NCBI GenBank assembly: GCA_965661765.1
Contig: CBFIFE010000037.1
Coordinates: 1-27,833 of the forward strand
Reading direction: 5' to 3'
Length of the DNA: 27,833 bases
Source of the DNA: JBMYZL01 sp965661765
Lineage (GTDB): Bacteria; Bacteroidota; Bacteroidia; Flavobacteriales_D; Sanyastnellaceae
A program made the translations under genes and the position numbers. Below, piece by piece: positions 8,907 through 16,148 of the stretch. Numbering within the stretch: the first letter of the stretch is position 1; the number at the start of each line of letters is the position of its first letter. The notes below the pieces were generated by a model. The model had not been told where the DNA came from and made no database searches. It saw only the letters and a program-made list of their open reading frames with translations.

Positions 8907-8970
8907 TCTTTGGGTTTGAATTGAGGCGCAAGTTTCACCTGCAGCCCGACTTGAGCGTTGCATCAGCGTG

Positions 8971-9008
8971 AAAAAGTTGTTGGGAAATCGTTACGCAATT
9001 GTTTCCCA
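8971..9008 (-). terminator. Weak candidate terminator after the prenyltransferase gene
   Basis: A 7-bp stem (TGGGAAA at 8981-8987 pairing with TTTCCCA at 9002-9008) with a 14-nt loop is followed on the minus strand, after 5 nt, by five T (8971-8975). The distance between stem and T-run makes it weak. A second short hairpin, CCCAG/CTGGG at 9005-9019, overlaps it and would exclude it. The remaining gap up to 8906 should hold the promoter of the single-module gene, which I cannot pinpoint. Confidence 0.3.
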
Positions 9009-9019
9009 GGCGCGCTGGG

Positions 9020-9892
9020 TCAAAGCCAAATCAGCACCGCCACACCACCGCCCAAGGTCAACTTCAGATAGGCTGAGACGGCCCGGACATTGGGGTGGAA
9101 AATCATGTAGGTGGCGCCTGCAAAAGGCATCAAAAACAGAAGGTTGTGCCATGTCATTCCGCAAAGGCTGTAGAGCCAAAAAGCGGCAAATACCAGCAGC
9201 GGCCAAAATGCCAGGTGCAGGATTTTGAGCAACAGCAGGGTCCTGCGTTCGCGCCAACGCACGGGCAGCGTGTCGAATCCAGCGCGGGTGTCGCCGTCGA
9301 TGTCTTGGAGGTCCTTGGTCAATTCGCGAAGCCAGGTGATGGCGGCCGAGAGAACGGCGTAAGCGAGGAGAATGGTGGAGGAGGTTTGGTCTGAAGGCAA
9401 GGCAGTCCACAGCGGGAGCTGTCCCACGGAAAGCGCAATCACAAAGTTTCCCGCCAGAAATCGCCGCTTGAACGTCGGCGAATACGCCCACAACAGGGCG
9501 ATCAAGCCGGCCATCCACAGGACATAGCGCCAGTCTTTTGCCAACCAAGTCATGGCACCCGCGCAGGCGAGGGCTGTTGCGCTCAGCAAATGGTGCGCGC
9601 CGAGAACCCAACGCCTTTTGATGACGCGTCCGACCAGCGCCTTTCTGGGCTTGTTGATCAGGTCTTCCCGAATGTCGAAATAGTCGTTGATCAGGTTGCC
9701 ACCTGCCGCTGCTGCTGTCATGGCCAGGACCGACAGGAAAAACAGGCCATCTGAAATGTCATCTGCGGGGATGAGCCGCTCCCGAATGATGATCATGGTG
9801 ATGACAATCATCAACAGGTTCCATGGCCGCATGGTCAGCCACAAGGCCCACCATTTGTTGCCGGTCACTGGGGCTTCAACCGAAGCTGGCAT
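9020..9892 (-). CDS. UbiA-family membrane prenyltransferase (290 aa)
   Basis: Transfers a polyprenyl group to an acceptor in the inner membrane. Both Asp-rich motifs of the UbiA superfamily are present: NDYFDIREDxINKP with N69, D70 and D73, and DLQDIDGD with D194, D197, D199 and D201; these bind the Mg-diphosphate of the prenyl donor. Hydrophobic segments fit seven to nine helices. The LRPWNLL-like opening and second motif resemble the Bacteroidota geranylgeranylglycerol-phosphate geranylgeranyltransferase-like branch, but menaquinone or heme O synthesis cannot be excluded. The start was put at 9892, giving a 17-nt overlap with the upstream asparaginase gene, as expected for coupled translation; starts at 9958 or 9952 add a polar stretch with no family counterpart. 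It is the last gene of the three-gene operon. Confidence 0.85.
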   Translation of the reverse strand: MPASVEAPVTGNKWWALWLTMRPWNLLMIVITMIIIRERLIPADDISDGLFFLSVLAMTAAAAGGNLINDYFDIREDLINKPRKALVGRVIKRRWVLGAHHLLSATALACAGAMTWLAKDWRYVLWMAGLIALLWAYSPTFKRRFLAGNFVIALSVGQLPLWTALPSDQTSSTILLAYAVLSAAITWLRELTKDLQDIDGDTRAGFDTLPVRWRERRTLLLLKILHLAFWPLLVFAAFWLYSLCGMTWHNLLFLMPFAGATYMIFHPNVRAVSAYLKLTLGGGVAVLIWL

Positions 9893-10886
9893 GAAAGAGC
9901 TCGTGCTGCCCGTTGCGCGATTGGGCAGTGGTGAATCCGTCGTGAATGGCATGCGCACCCATCGTGCCGTTTGTGGAGAGGGCGCAATACCCCACTTGGA
10001 GGTCTGCTGTCTGTTGTCGGCGCATGATGCGGTGCACGGCTTCTTCGCAGGCCTGCTGCGGAGACTTGCCTTGGCGCATCAATTCAACAACGAGGAAAGA
10101 GCCCACCGTTCGAAGGACCGCTTCACCGAGCCCCGTTGCGGTGGCCGCCCCGACTTCACCATCGACGAACAAGCCCGCTCCAATGATGGGGCTGTCGCCG
10201 ACACGACCGTGCATTTTGTAGGCCAGCCCGCTGGTGGTGCAACCACCTGCGATTTGGCCTTTGCTGTCCATCGCAAGGATGCCAATGGTGTCGTGGTTTT
10301 CGATGTTGATGATGGGCCGGTATTGGGCGGATTCGCACCACTCCTCCCAAGCCGCTCGAGCTTCTTCTGTCAACAATGGGGTTTCGGGCATGCCGATTTC
10401 TCTTGCGAATTTTTCGGCCCCTGCACCTGCGAGAATGACGTGTGGGGTTTCTTCCATCACTTTGCGCGCCAGGCTCAGCGGGTGCAACACGTTTTGGACA
10501 AAGCAAACGGATCCCGCTTCACCGTTGTGGTTCATCACGCAAGCGTCCAATGTCACGTGCCCGTCTCGATCGGGCAATCCCCCCAGCCCCACAGACCGAC
10601 CCTGCGCATCCGACTCCACAAGTTGCGCTGCAGCCTCGACCATGTCCAGTGCACTGCCCCCGCGCTCGCAGGCCAGAAATCCAGCGGCATTCGCCAGCAG
10701 TCCGTGATCCCAGGTGCTGATCATCATCGGGCCGGTTGCGGGCATTTGGGCGGGGGACAAGCCCGATGAAGCGTCGGGAGAAATGCCGTTCAGGTAGCGG
10801 CTCCAACTGGCCATGGGAATGCCCAAAGCACCGAACATGGCGGCGCTGTGGCGCAAAAATTTCCTGCGTCCTGATGCTGTGCTCAT
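9876..10886 (-). CDS. N4-(beta-N-acetylglucosaminyl)-L-asparaginase, Tat-exported (336 aa)
   Basis: Glycosylasparaginase, an Ntn hydrolase that splits the GlcNAc-Asn bond left after degradation of N-linked glycoproteins. The autocleavage site is clear: HDTIG with the nucleophile Thr200, which becomes the new N-terminus of the beta subunit. Downstream are CTTSGLAYKMHGRVGDSPI and GAGLFVDGEVGAATATG, which closely match the flavobacterial (Elizabethkingia) and human enzymes rather than plant-type isoaspartyl peptidases. The N-terminus SGRRKFLRHSAAMFGALG has the twin-Arg at residues 7-8 and a hydrophobic core, so Tat export to the periplasm is likely. The length is normal for the family. It starts 19 nt after the RND exporter gene and overlaps the prenyltransferase start, so it belongs to that operon; no other N-glycan genes are seen nearby. 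Confidence 0.93.
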   Translation of the reverse strand: MSTASGRRKFLRHSAAMFGALGIPMASWSRYLNGISPDASSGLSPAQMPATGPMMISTWDHGLLANAAGFLACERGGSALDMVEAAAQLVESDAQGRSVGLGGLPDRDGHVTLDACVMNHNGEAGSVCFVQNVLHPLSLARKVMEETPHVILAGAGAEKFAREIGMPETPLLTEEARAAWEEWCESAQYRPIINIENHDTIGILAMDSKGQIAGGCTTSGLAYKMHGRVGDSPIIGAGLFVDGEVGAATATGLGEAVLRTVGSFLVVELMRQGKSPQQACEEAVHRIMRRQQTADLQVGYCALSTNGTMGAHAIHDGFTTAQSRNGQHELFHASFG

Positions 10887-10905
10887 GAGCGCAATTTCGG
10901 GAAAA

Positions 10906-13203
10906 TCAGTTGCGGTACCACCGCAAAATCAAGTGGGGCAACAGATACAAATCAGCAAGCACCGCGAACAGCAACGTGAGGCTGATCAAAACCCCGATGT
11001 AAAACGTCCCCAGGAAGGAACTCAGCCCCAGGGTGATGAAGCCGCCACAGAGCATGATGCTGGTCAAAATGATGGCCTTGCCAGTGCTTCGAAAAGTCTT
11101 GGCGACAGCCTCCTCCACGCTTTTGCCCGCAGCAAGTTCCAGCCGAAGTTTGCTCATGAAGTGAATGGTGTCATCGACAGCAATCCCAAAGGCGATGGTG
11201 AAAATGATGCTGGTGGAGACCTTCAAATCAATGCCCGCCAGCCCCATGATGCCAGCGATCATCAGCAGTGGCAACATGTTCGGAATGAAGCTGATCAGGA
11301 CCATCCGGCCGCTGCGGAACAAGAGGCCGCTGATGATGGCGATCACCGCAAATGCAATGGCCAAACCTGTCACCATGTCCGAAGCCAAGGAGGCGTTGTT
11401 GAGGTCCACCAAGGTGGCCGTTCCCGTGATGACAGGCGTCACCCCGCTGTCGCTGTGGTTGCGCGCAAACCAATCGTGAAATGCGGCGTTGCGCTCCCCG
11501 AGGGCTTGGGCGCCGATGTCGGGAACCTTGCCGGAAATGCGGTGCATTTGGGCGTCTGGATTGACGAAGGCCCGCCATTGCCCGCGGGCGTCGAATCGAT
11601 CGATCAAGCTCACAAGGCGCGTCAACGCTTCGTCATCCGGAGGCAAGCGGTCGAAGGACATTTGGTTGCCGTTTTGCCACCGGTTCACGGTGCGAAGAAC
11701 GGTGGCCGCGCCCGTCACGCCCCCTGCGCCATAGGTGCTGCGCAAGTGTTCTTCCACCTCATCGCAAACGCGCAACACAGCAGGGGAAAGTGGGTCCAAC
11801 CCCGGCGCCACTTCCAAGGCCATTTCAAATGGACGGACCCCTGCGAAGGCCTCTTCGAAATACGCGAACTCCAGTCGGAAAGGGTCGTCCTCTGCCAAAT
11901 CTTCAAGAAGCAAATTGTCCACTTCCATTCGGCTCGTTCCGAAAACCGAAACGGCCAAGACGGCCAGTGTTGCGATGGAAATGAGCCGCCAGCGCGGCAA
12001 AACCCATCCATAGGCACGATCCAGCCGGCGGTTCCAAAAAATGCCCGAGCCGGTTTTGTCAATCGCGGGCGGCGGAGACAGCAACAGCACGGCGGGCAAC
12101 AGCGTGAACGCCAAGACATAGGCCACACCGACCCCTGCGGCAGCATAGAGACCGAAGTCCTGGATGGGGACAATGGAGGACGTCAACAGCGAGAGGAAGC
12201 CGATGGCGGTCGTCAGGGAGGTCAGGAATGTGGCCAAACCCACTTCGCGGAAGGCGGTTTTGAGGGCGCGGATTTGGCCTGTTCCAGCGCGCAATTCCTC
12301 ATAATACCTGGACAAAATGTGCACCACATCGCTCATGCCCACCACAAAAATGATGGTCGGCAGCACAATGGTCATCACATCGATGGACTTGCCTGTGACT
12401 TCCATCAGCCCGAGCAGCCACAGCCCACTGAGGAGCACGACGGTCAGGGGAACGGCGATTCCCCACCACGATCGAAACGCCAGCCAGAGGAAGAGCGAAA
12501 TCAACACGAGGGCAATGGAAACGAACAGGACGACTTCTCGCTGCATCACCCCGACGTAATAGGTCTGGGCGACAGCACGACCTGCGATGTGGAGACCATC
12601 GAAACCATGGTTGGCGGTCATTTCCTGAATCGCAAGGGACAAGGTGTCGCAGCCGGTTTTCGACAGCATTTGCTCGTGGGAGAGCAGAATGGCCAAATCC
12701 GTTCCATCCGCCGACACCAACAATCCGCCATACCGCGGGTGGTCTTGCAACCGTTGAACATCGGCGGCGGTGCGTTCGTTGGTGTCATCGGGCCCAAACC
12801 GCAACAGGGGTTTGCGGAAGACAGAACCGCCCATGGAAACAGGTTCTTCAAACCGGGTCGGGGAGAGGACGTTCGTGATGTACGGCAGGGTTTCAAACGC
12901 GCCGGCGAGGCTGTCGACGGTTTGCAGAAATTCACGATCGGCCACCCCTGCCGCCCGCTCGATGCCCACGATCAGAAAGTCATTGTCGGTGGCGAAGGTC
13001 TCGCGAAACTGAAGGTAATAGGCCGTGGCCGGGTCGTCTACCGGAAAGAAATTCTCAAAATCGTAGTCAAAACCGATGTGGGACAATCGCCAGCCGAAAA
13101 AGGCTGACATGACCACCAAAATGGCCAGAACCGCTTGGGCGCGTTTCCGCCACTTCGGCGATGGGGCTGAAGAAGACTGGGCTTCCAGGTCGGTCATGTT
13201 CAA
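10906..13203 (-). CDS. RND-superfamily (MMPL/patched-like) exporter (765 aa)
   Basis: Inner-membrane transporter of the MMPL/HpnN-like branch of the RND superfamily, thought to move lipids or hydrophobic molecules with proton energy. It has two homologous halves: a first helix at about 22-40, a periplasmic domain rich in polar residues, then five helices including the VVGMSDVVHILSRY segment; the second half repeats this with AFGIAVDDTIHFMSKLR. The acidic residues in these matching fourth-helix segments (GMSD and AVDD) are the expected proton-relay sites. Length is typical of the short two-half bacterial form. Start at 13203; an ATG two codons later is equally possible. It is first in the operon with the glycosylasparaginase and UbiA enzyme. 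Substrate unknown. The gap upstream (13204-13288) shows no clear promoter. Confidence 0.88.
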   Translation of the reverse strand: MNMTDLEAQSSSAPSPKWRKRAQAVLAILVVMSAFFGWRLSHIGFDYDFENFFPVDDPATAYYLQFRETFATDNDFLIVGIERAAGVADREFLQTVDSLAGAFETLPYITNVLSPTRFEEPVSMGGSVFRKPLLRFGPDDTNERTAADVQRLQDHPRYGGLLVSADGTDLAILLSHEQMLSKTGCDTLSLAIQEMTANHGFDGLHIAGRAVAQTYYVGVMQREVVLFVSIALVLISLFLWLAFRSWWGIAVPLTVVLLSGLWLLGLMEVTGKSIDVMTIVLPTIIFVVGMSDVVHILSRYYEELRAGTGQIRALKTAFREVGLATFLTSLTTAIGFLSLLTSSIVPIQDFGLYAAAGVGVAYVLAFTLLPAVLLLSPPPAIDKTGSGIFWNRRLDRAYGWVLPRWRLISIATLAVLAVSVFGTSRMEVDNLLLEDLAEDDPFRLEFAYFEEAFAGVRPFEMALEVAPGLDPLSPAVLRVCDEVEEHLRSTYGAGGVTGAATVLRTVNRWQNGNQMSFDRLPPDDEALTRLVSLIDRFDARGQWRAFVNPDAQMHRISGKVPDIGAQALGERNAAFHDWFARNHSDSGVTPVITGTATLVDLNNASLASDMVTGLAIAFAVIAIISGLLFRSGRMVLISFIPNMLPLLMIAGIMGLAGIDLKVSTSIIFTIAFGIAVDDTIHFMSKLRLELAAGKSVEEAVAKTFRSTGKAIILTSIMLCGGFITLGLSSFLGTFYIGVLISLTLLFAVLADLYLLPHLILRWYRN

Positions 13204-13288
13204 TGGGCTTCAGCGGAGGTGTTTCGGAGCAACGCGCTCTCGTCCTCTACAACAAGGTGGACGACGCGAGGTTCGGAAAACCATGGAC

Positions 13289-13330
13289 AAAAAAACACCC
13301 GATCCGTCCGTTGCCGGAGATCGGGTGTTT
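13289..13330 (-). terminator. Intrinsic terminator of dnaK
   Basis: Perfect 12-bp arms (13319-13330 and 13293-13304) around a 14-nt loop, followed on the minus strand by a T-run (plus-strand A-run 13289-13295 overlapping the arm). It lies 54 nt after the dnaK stop and isolates dnaK from the RND operon. Confidence 0.92.
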
Positions 13331-13383
13331 CTGTGGCCAGTTGCCGCGCTTGCTGCAGGAGTGCAGCCAGAGGATTGCGGTGT

Positions 13384-15294
13384 TTATTTGACTTCCTCGA
13401 AGTCCACGTCCGTGACTTCCGCGTCAGAAGCATCACCTCCAGCTTGGCCTGTGCCTGCGCCCGCATCTGCGGTGGCGCCACCTGCCTCGCCGCCTTGGGC
13501 GTACATGTCTTGGCTTGCCGCTTGGAACGCTGTGTTCAAGGCTTCCATGCCGGCTTTGCACGCGTCCACATCTTGCTCAGCATGCGCTTTTTTCAAGGCT
13601 TCAAGGGCATCGTCAATGGGCTTGCGCTTTTCCGCAGGAATTTTGTCACCAAACTCGGTGAGTTGCTTTTCTGTCTGGAAGACCAAAGCATCGGCTTGGT
13701 TGATCGTCTCTACCTTTTCCTTCGCCGCGTTGTCCGCATCGGCATTCGCCTCTGCCTCCGCCTTCATCCGTGCGATTTCATCTTCGCTCAAGCCGCTGGA
13801 CGCCTCGATCTTGATGCTTTGTTCTTTGTTCGTCGCTTTGTCCTTGGCGCTGACGTTGATGATGCCATTTGCATCGATGTCGAAAGTGACTTCGATTTGC
13901 GGCACACCGCGTGGCGCAGGGGGGATGTCCGCGAGATGGAAGCGACCGATGGTGCGGTTGTCCTTGGCCATGGGGCGTTCGCCCTGCAACACGTGGATTT
14001 CGACACTTGGCTGGTTGTCGCTAGCCGTAGAAAACGTTTCGCTTTTCTTCGTGGGAATGGTCGTGTTGGCCTCGATGAGCTTGGTCATGACCCCGCCCAT
14101 GGTTTCAATGCCGAGCGACAATGGCGTCACGTCAAGCAGCAGAACGTCCTTGACATCGCCCGTCAGCACGCCACCTTGAATGGCTGCTCCGATGGCGACC
14201 ACCTCGTCCGGGTTGACGCCCTTTGAAGGCTCCTTGCCGAAGTACGCTTTCACCGCGTCTTGTACGGCCGGGATCCGCGTAGATCCACCGACCAGAATGA
14301 CTTCGTCAATGTCGCCCTTCTCGAGTCCTGCCGCTTTCAAGGCAGACGCACAAGGATTGATTGTTCGCTTGATGAGGCTGTCGGCAAGTTGCTCAAACTT
14401 CGCGCGACTCAGGCTGCGGACCAAGTGCTTGGGCACCCCATCCACCGGCATGATGTATGGCAGGTTGATTTCCGTCGAAGTGGTGGAAGAGAGTTCAATC
14501 TTCGCCCGCTCCGCACCATCCTTCAGGCGCTGCAATGCCATCGGGTCCTTGGACAAGTCGAGGCCGCCGTTCTCGTTTTTGAACTCGTCGACGAGCCAGT
14601 CGATGATGATTTGGTCAAAATCGTCACCGCCCAAATGCGTGTCCCCATCTGTGGACAACACCTCAAAGACGCCATCGCCCAACTCGAGAATCGATACGTC
14701 ATGCGTGCCACCCCCCAAGTCGAACACGACAATCTTCTGATCCACCGACTTTTTGTCCAATCCGTAAGCCAGCGCCGCAGCGGTCGGCTCGTTGATGATC
14801 CGCTTCACTTCAAGTCCGGCAATCTCGCCGGCTTCCTTGGTGGCCTGTCGTTGGGCATCGTTGAAGTATGCCGGCACGGTGATCACGGCCCCCGTGACTT
14901 CTTGTCCGAGGTAGTCCTCGGCGGTCTTCTTCATTTTCTGAAGCGTCATCGCGCTGATTTCCTGAGGCGTGTACAGCCTGTCGTCGATCTTGACGCGTGG
15001 GGTGTTGTTGTCGCCCTTGACAACTTCGTAGGGTACACGAGCGATTTCACTTTGCACTTCGTCGAACGAACTGCCCATGAAACGTTTGATCGAGTACACG
15101 GTCTTTGTGGGGTTTGTGATGGCCTGGCGCTTTGCTGGCTCGCCCACTTTGCGCTCACCGCCTTCGATGAAGCCGATGATGGAAGGCGTTGTGCGCTTGC
15201 CTTCTGCGTTGTTGATGACCACGGGCTCGTTGCCTTCCATGACGGCAACGCAGCTGTTGGTTGTTCCGAGGTCGATTCCGATGATCTTGCTCAT
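13384..15294 (-). CDS. dnaK: Chaperone DnaK (Hsp70), 636 aa
   Basis: ATP-dependent cytoplasmic chaperone that works with DnaJ and GrpE in folding and stress response. The N-terminal ATPase domain (about 1-380) shows the phosphate-1 motif IGIDLGTTNSCVAVMEGNEP, phosphate-2 motif VFDLGGGTHDVSILELGDG and the adenosine segment ILVGGSTRIPAVQ. The linker DVLLLDVTPLSLGIETMGG leads to the substrate domain with SDNQPSVEIHVLQGERPMA, then the helical lid and a Gly/Ala-rich tail ending DVDFEEVK. The length is standard. Phosphate-2 has His where Phe is more common (GGGTHD); I believe other Bacteroidota share this. Neither grpE nor dnaJ is adjacent. No CIRCE-like inverted repeat is seen in the 131-nt gap upstream, and no convincing promoter either. 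Confidence 0.99.
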   Translation of the reverse strand: MSKIIGIDLGTTNSCVAVMEGNEPVVINNAEGKRTTPSIIGFIEGGERKVGEPAKRQAITNPTKTVYSIKRFMGSSFDEVQSEIARVPYEVVKGDNNTPRVKIDDRLYTPQEISAMTLQKMKKTAEDYLGQEVTGAVITVPAYFNDAQRQATKEAGEIAGLEVKRIINEPTAAALAYGLDKKSVDQKIVVFDLGGGTHDVSILELGDGVFEVLSTDGDTHLGGDDFDQIIIDWLVDEFKNENGGLDLSKDPMALQRLKDGAERAKIELSSTTSTEINLPYIMPVDGVPKHLVRSLSRAKFEQLADSLIKRTINPCASALKAAGLEKGDIDEVILVGGSTRIPAVQDAVKAYFGKEPSKGVNPDEVVAIGAAIQGGVLTGDVKDVLLLDVTPLSLGIETMGGVMTKLIEANTTIPTKKSETFSTASDNQPSVEIHVLQGERPMAKDNRTIGRFHLADIPPAPRGVPQIEVTFDIDANGIINVSAKDKATNKEQSIKIEASSGLSEDEIARMKAEAEANADADNAAKEKVETINQADALVFQTEKQLTEFGDKIPAEKRKPIDDALEALKKAHAEQDVDACKAGMEALNTAFQAASQDMYAQGGEAGGATADAGAGTGQAGGDASDAEVTDVDFEEVK

Positions 15295-15425
15295 ATGATG
15301 ATTTTGTACGGTTACTTATTCAGATTTGCTCCACGTTTGGCAAAGGGTGTGCCGTTGCAGGTGGGGTGACAGTTGTGTCAGGTTTGGTCTGAATTTCATG
15401 CCAAATCCACGCCTCCTGCCCCCCA

Positions 15426-16118
15426 TCACCCGCCAAATTGTCGCAAACTCCCCACCGCATGCCACATCCGGCTGCCGTACCAACTGAACGCTTCGCCGTC
15501 CACCAGCGCTGTGGGGCGCTCAAATTCCGCCTGGTGTTTTTCCTGAAACGGAAAGGGCTCCGATGGCAGCAGAACACGATCAATGTGGCTGTTTGTCCAC
15601 GCCTCCGCATCGATGGCCGGGTAGCGCATCAAGTGTCCAAAAGCGTTCTCGGCGCCCCACCAGCGCAACACGTCGCTGATGTACGTGTCGCCACCGGCCA
15701 CCATCCTCGGGTCGCGCCAAACACAATACGCCACACGTTCCCGGATCGGCTTGGGATCGCCCCAAGCGCCGCGGATGCGCTCAATCCATCGGTTCCCTGC
15801 TGGACCGGCTCCGACGGCTTCTGCCACGCGGGTCATTTCTTGCCATGCCATTTCGACGGTTCGAATTTCAGTCACCAGCACGGTGCTGAAGGCTTCGCAC
15901 GCCTCGATTTGCACTTTGACGTTTTCCTCTCGATTCGCAATGACCAAATCCGGCTTCAGCGCTTCGATTCGCTCCGGGTCCACGGTTTTTGTGCCGCCGA
16001 TGCGCAGGGCGTGCGGGGCGCCACGAACGCAAAACTTCGTTCGCCCCACCACCACATCAGGACCGGCCACGTCAGCGATCCATTCCGTCAAGCTCGGCAC
16101 ACAACTCACCACGCGCAT
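15426..16118 (-). CDS. BtuF-like helical-backbone metal/cobalamin-binding protein, no signal peptide (230 aa)
   Basis: Matches the substrate-binding fold of BtuF/FhuD-type proteins: opening MRVVSCVPSLTEWIADV, then VVGRTKFCV, RIGGTKTVDPERIEALKPDL, an IANREEN segment and YISDVLRWWGAENAFG. This branch is widespread in Bacteroidota and is usually annotated as an ABC transporter substrate-binding or helical-backbone metal receptor protein. The start at 16118 is the family-typical N-terminus; the frame continues upstream to 16451 but that part is low-complexity, Arg/His-rich and antisense to the patatin gene. There is no signal peptide or lipobox at this start, so it may act in the cytoplasm or need a different export route. 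No permease or ATPase gene is next to it. Its 5' end is only 30 bp from the divergent patatin gene. Confidence 0.82.
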   Translation of the reverse strand: MRVVSCVPSLTEWIADVAGPDVVVGRTKFCVRGAPHALRIGGTKTVDPERIEALKPDLVIANREENVKVQIEACEAFSTVLVTEIRTVEMAWQEMTRVAEAVGAGPAGNRWIERIRGAWGDPKPIRERVAYCVWRDPRMVAGGDTYISDVLRWWGAENAFGHLMRYPAIDAEAWTNSHIDRVLLPSEPFPFQEKHQAEFERPTALVDGEAFSWYGSRMWHAVGSLRQFGG

Positions 16119-16148
16119 GAGCACAAAGGTCGCCTTAAATTCGCATTC
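16119..16148. promoter_or_regulatory. 30-bp divergent intergenic region
   Basis: Only 30 bp separate two divergent ATGs. On the plus strand TAAATTCG (16136-16143) resembles the Bacteroidota -7 element TAnnTTTG and ends 5 nt before the patatin ATG; no -33 TTTG is seen at the usual distance. On the minus strand GACCTTTG (rev. of 16122-16131 region) resembles a -7 element for the BtuF-like gene. Transcripts from either would have almost no leader and the promoters would overlap. Confidence 0.3.

Noticed and set aside
10813..13107. 764-codon open frame on the plus strand, antisense to the RND exporter
   Set aside because: Its translation is rich in Gln, His, Arg and Asp with no hydrophobic core or motif, while the minus strand encodes a clear 12-helix transporter. 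It is a codon-bias shadow.
15295..15425. Possible heat-shock (CIRCE) operator in front of dnaK
   Set aside because: No TTAGCACTC-type inverted repeat and no clear -33/-7 pair could be found by eye in the gap.
15438..16148. N-terminal extension of the patatin frame by 237 codons
   Set aside because: The extension is antisense to the BtuF-like gene and has no patatin-type feature; a signal peptide starts at 16149.
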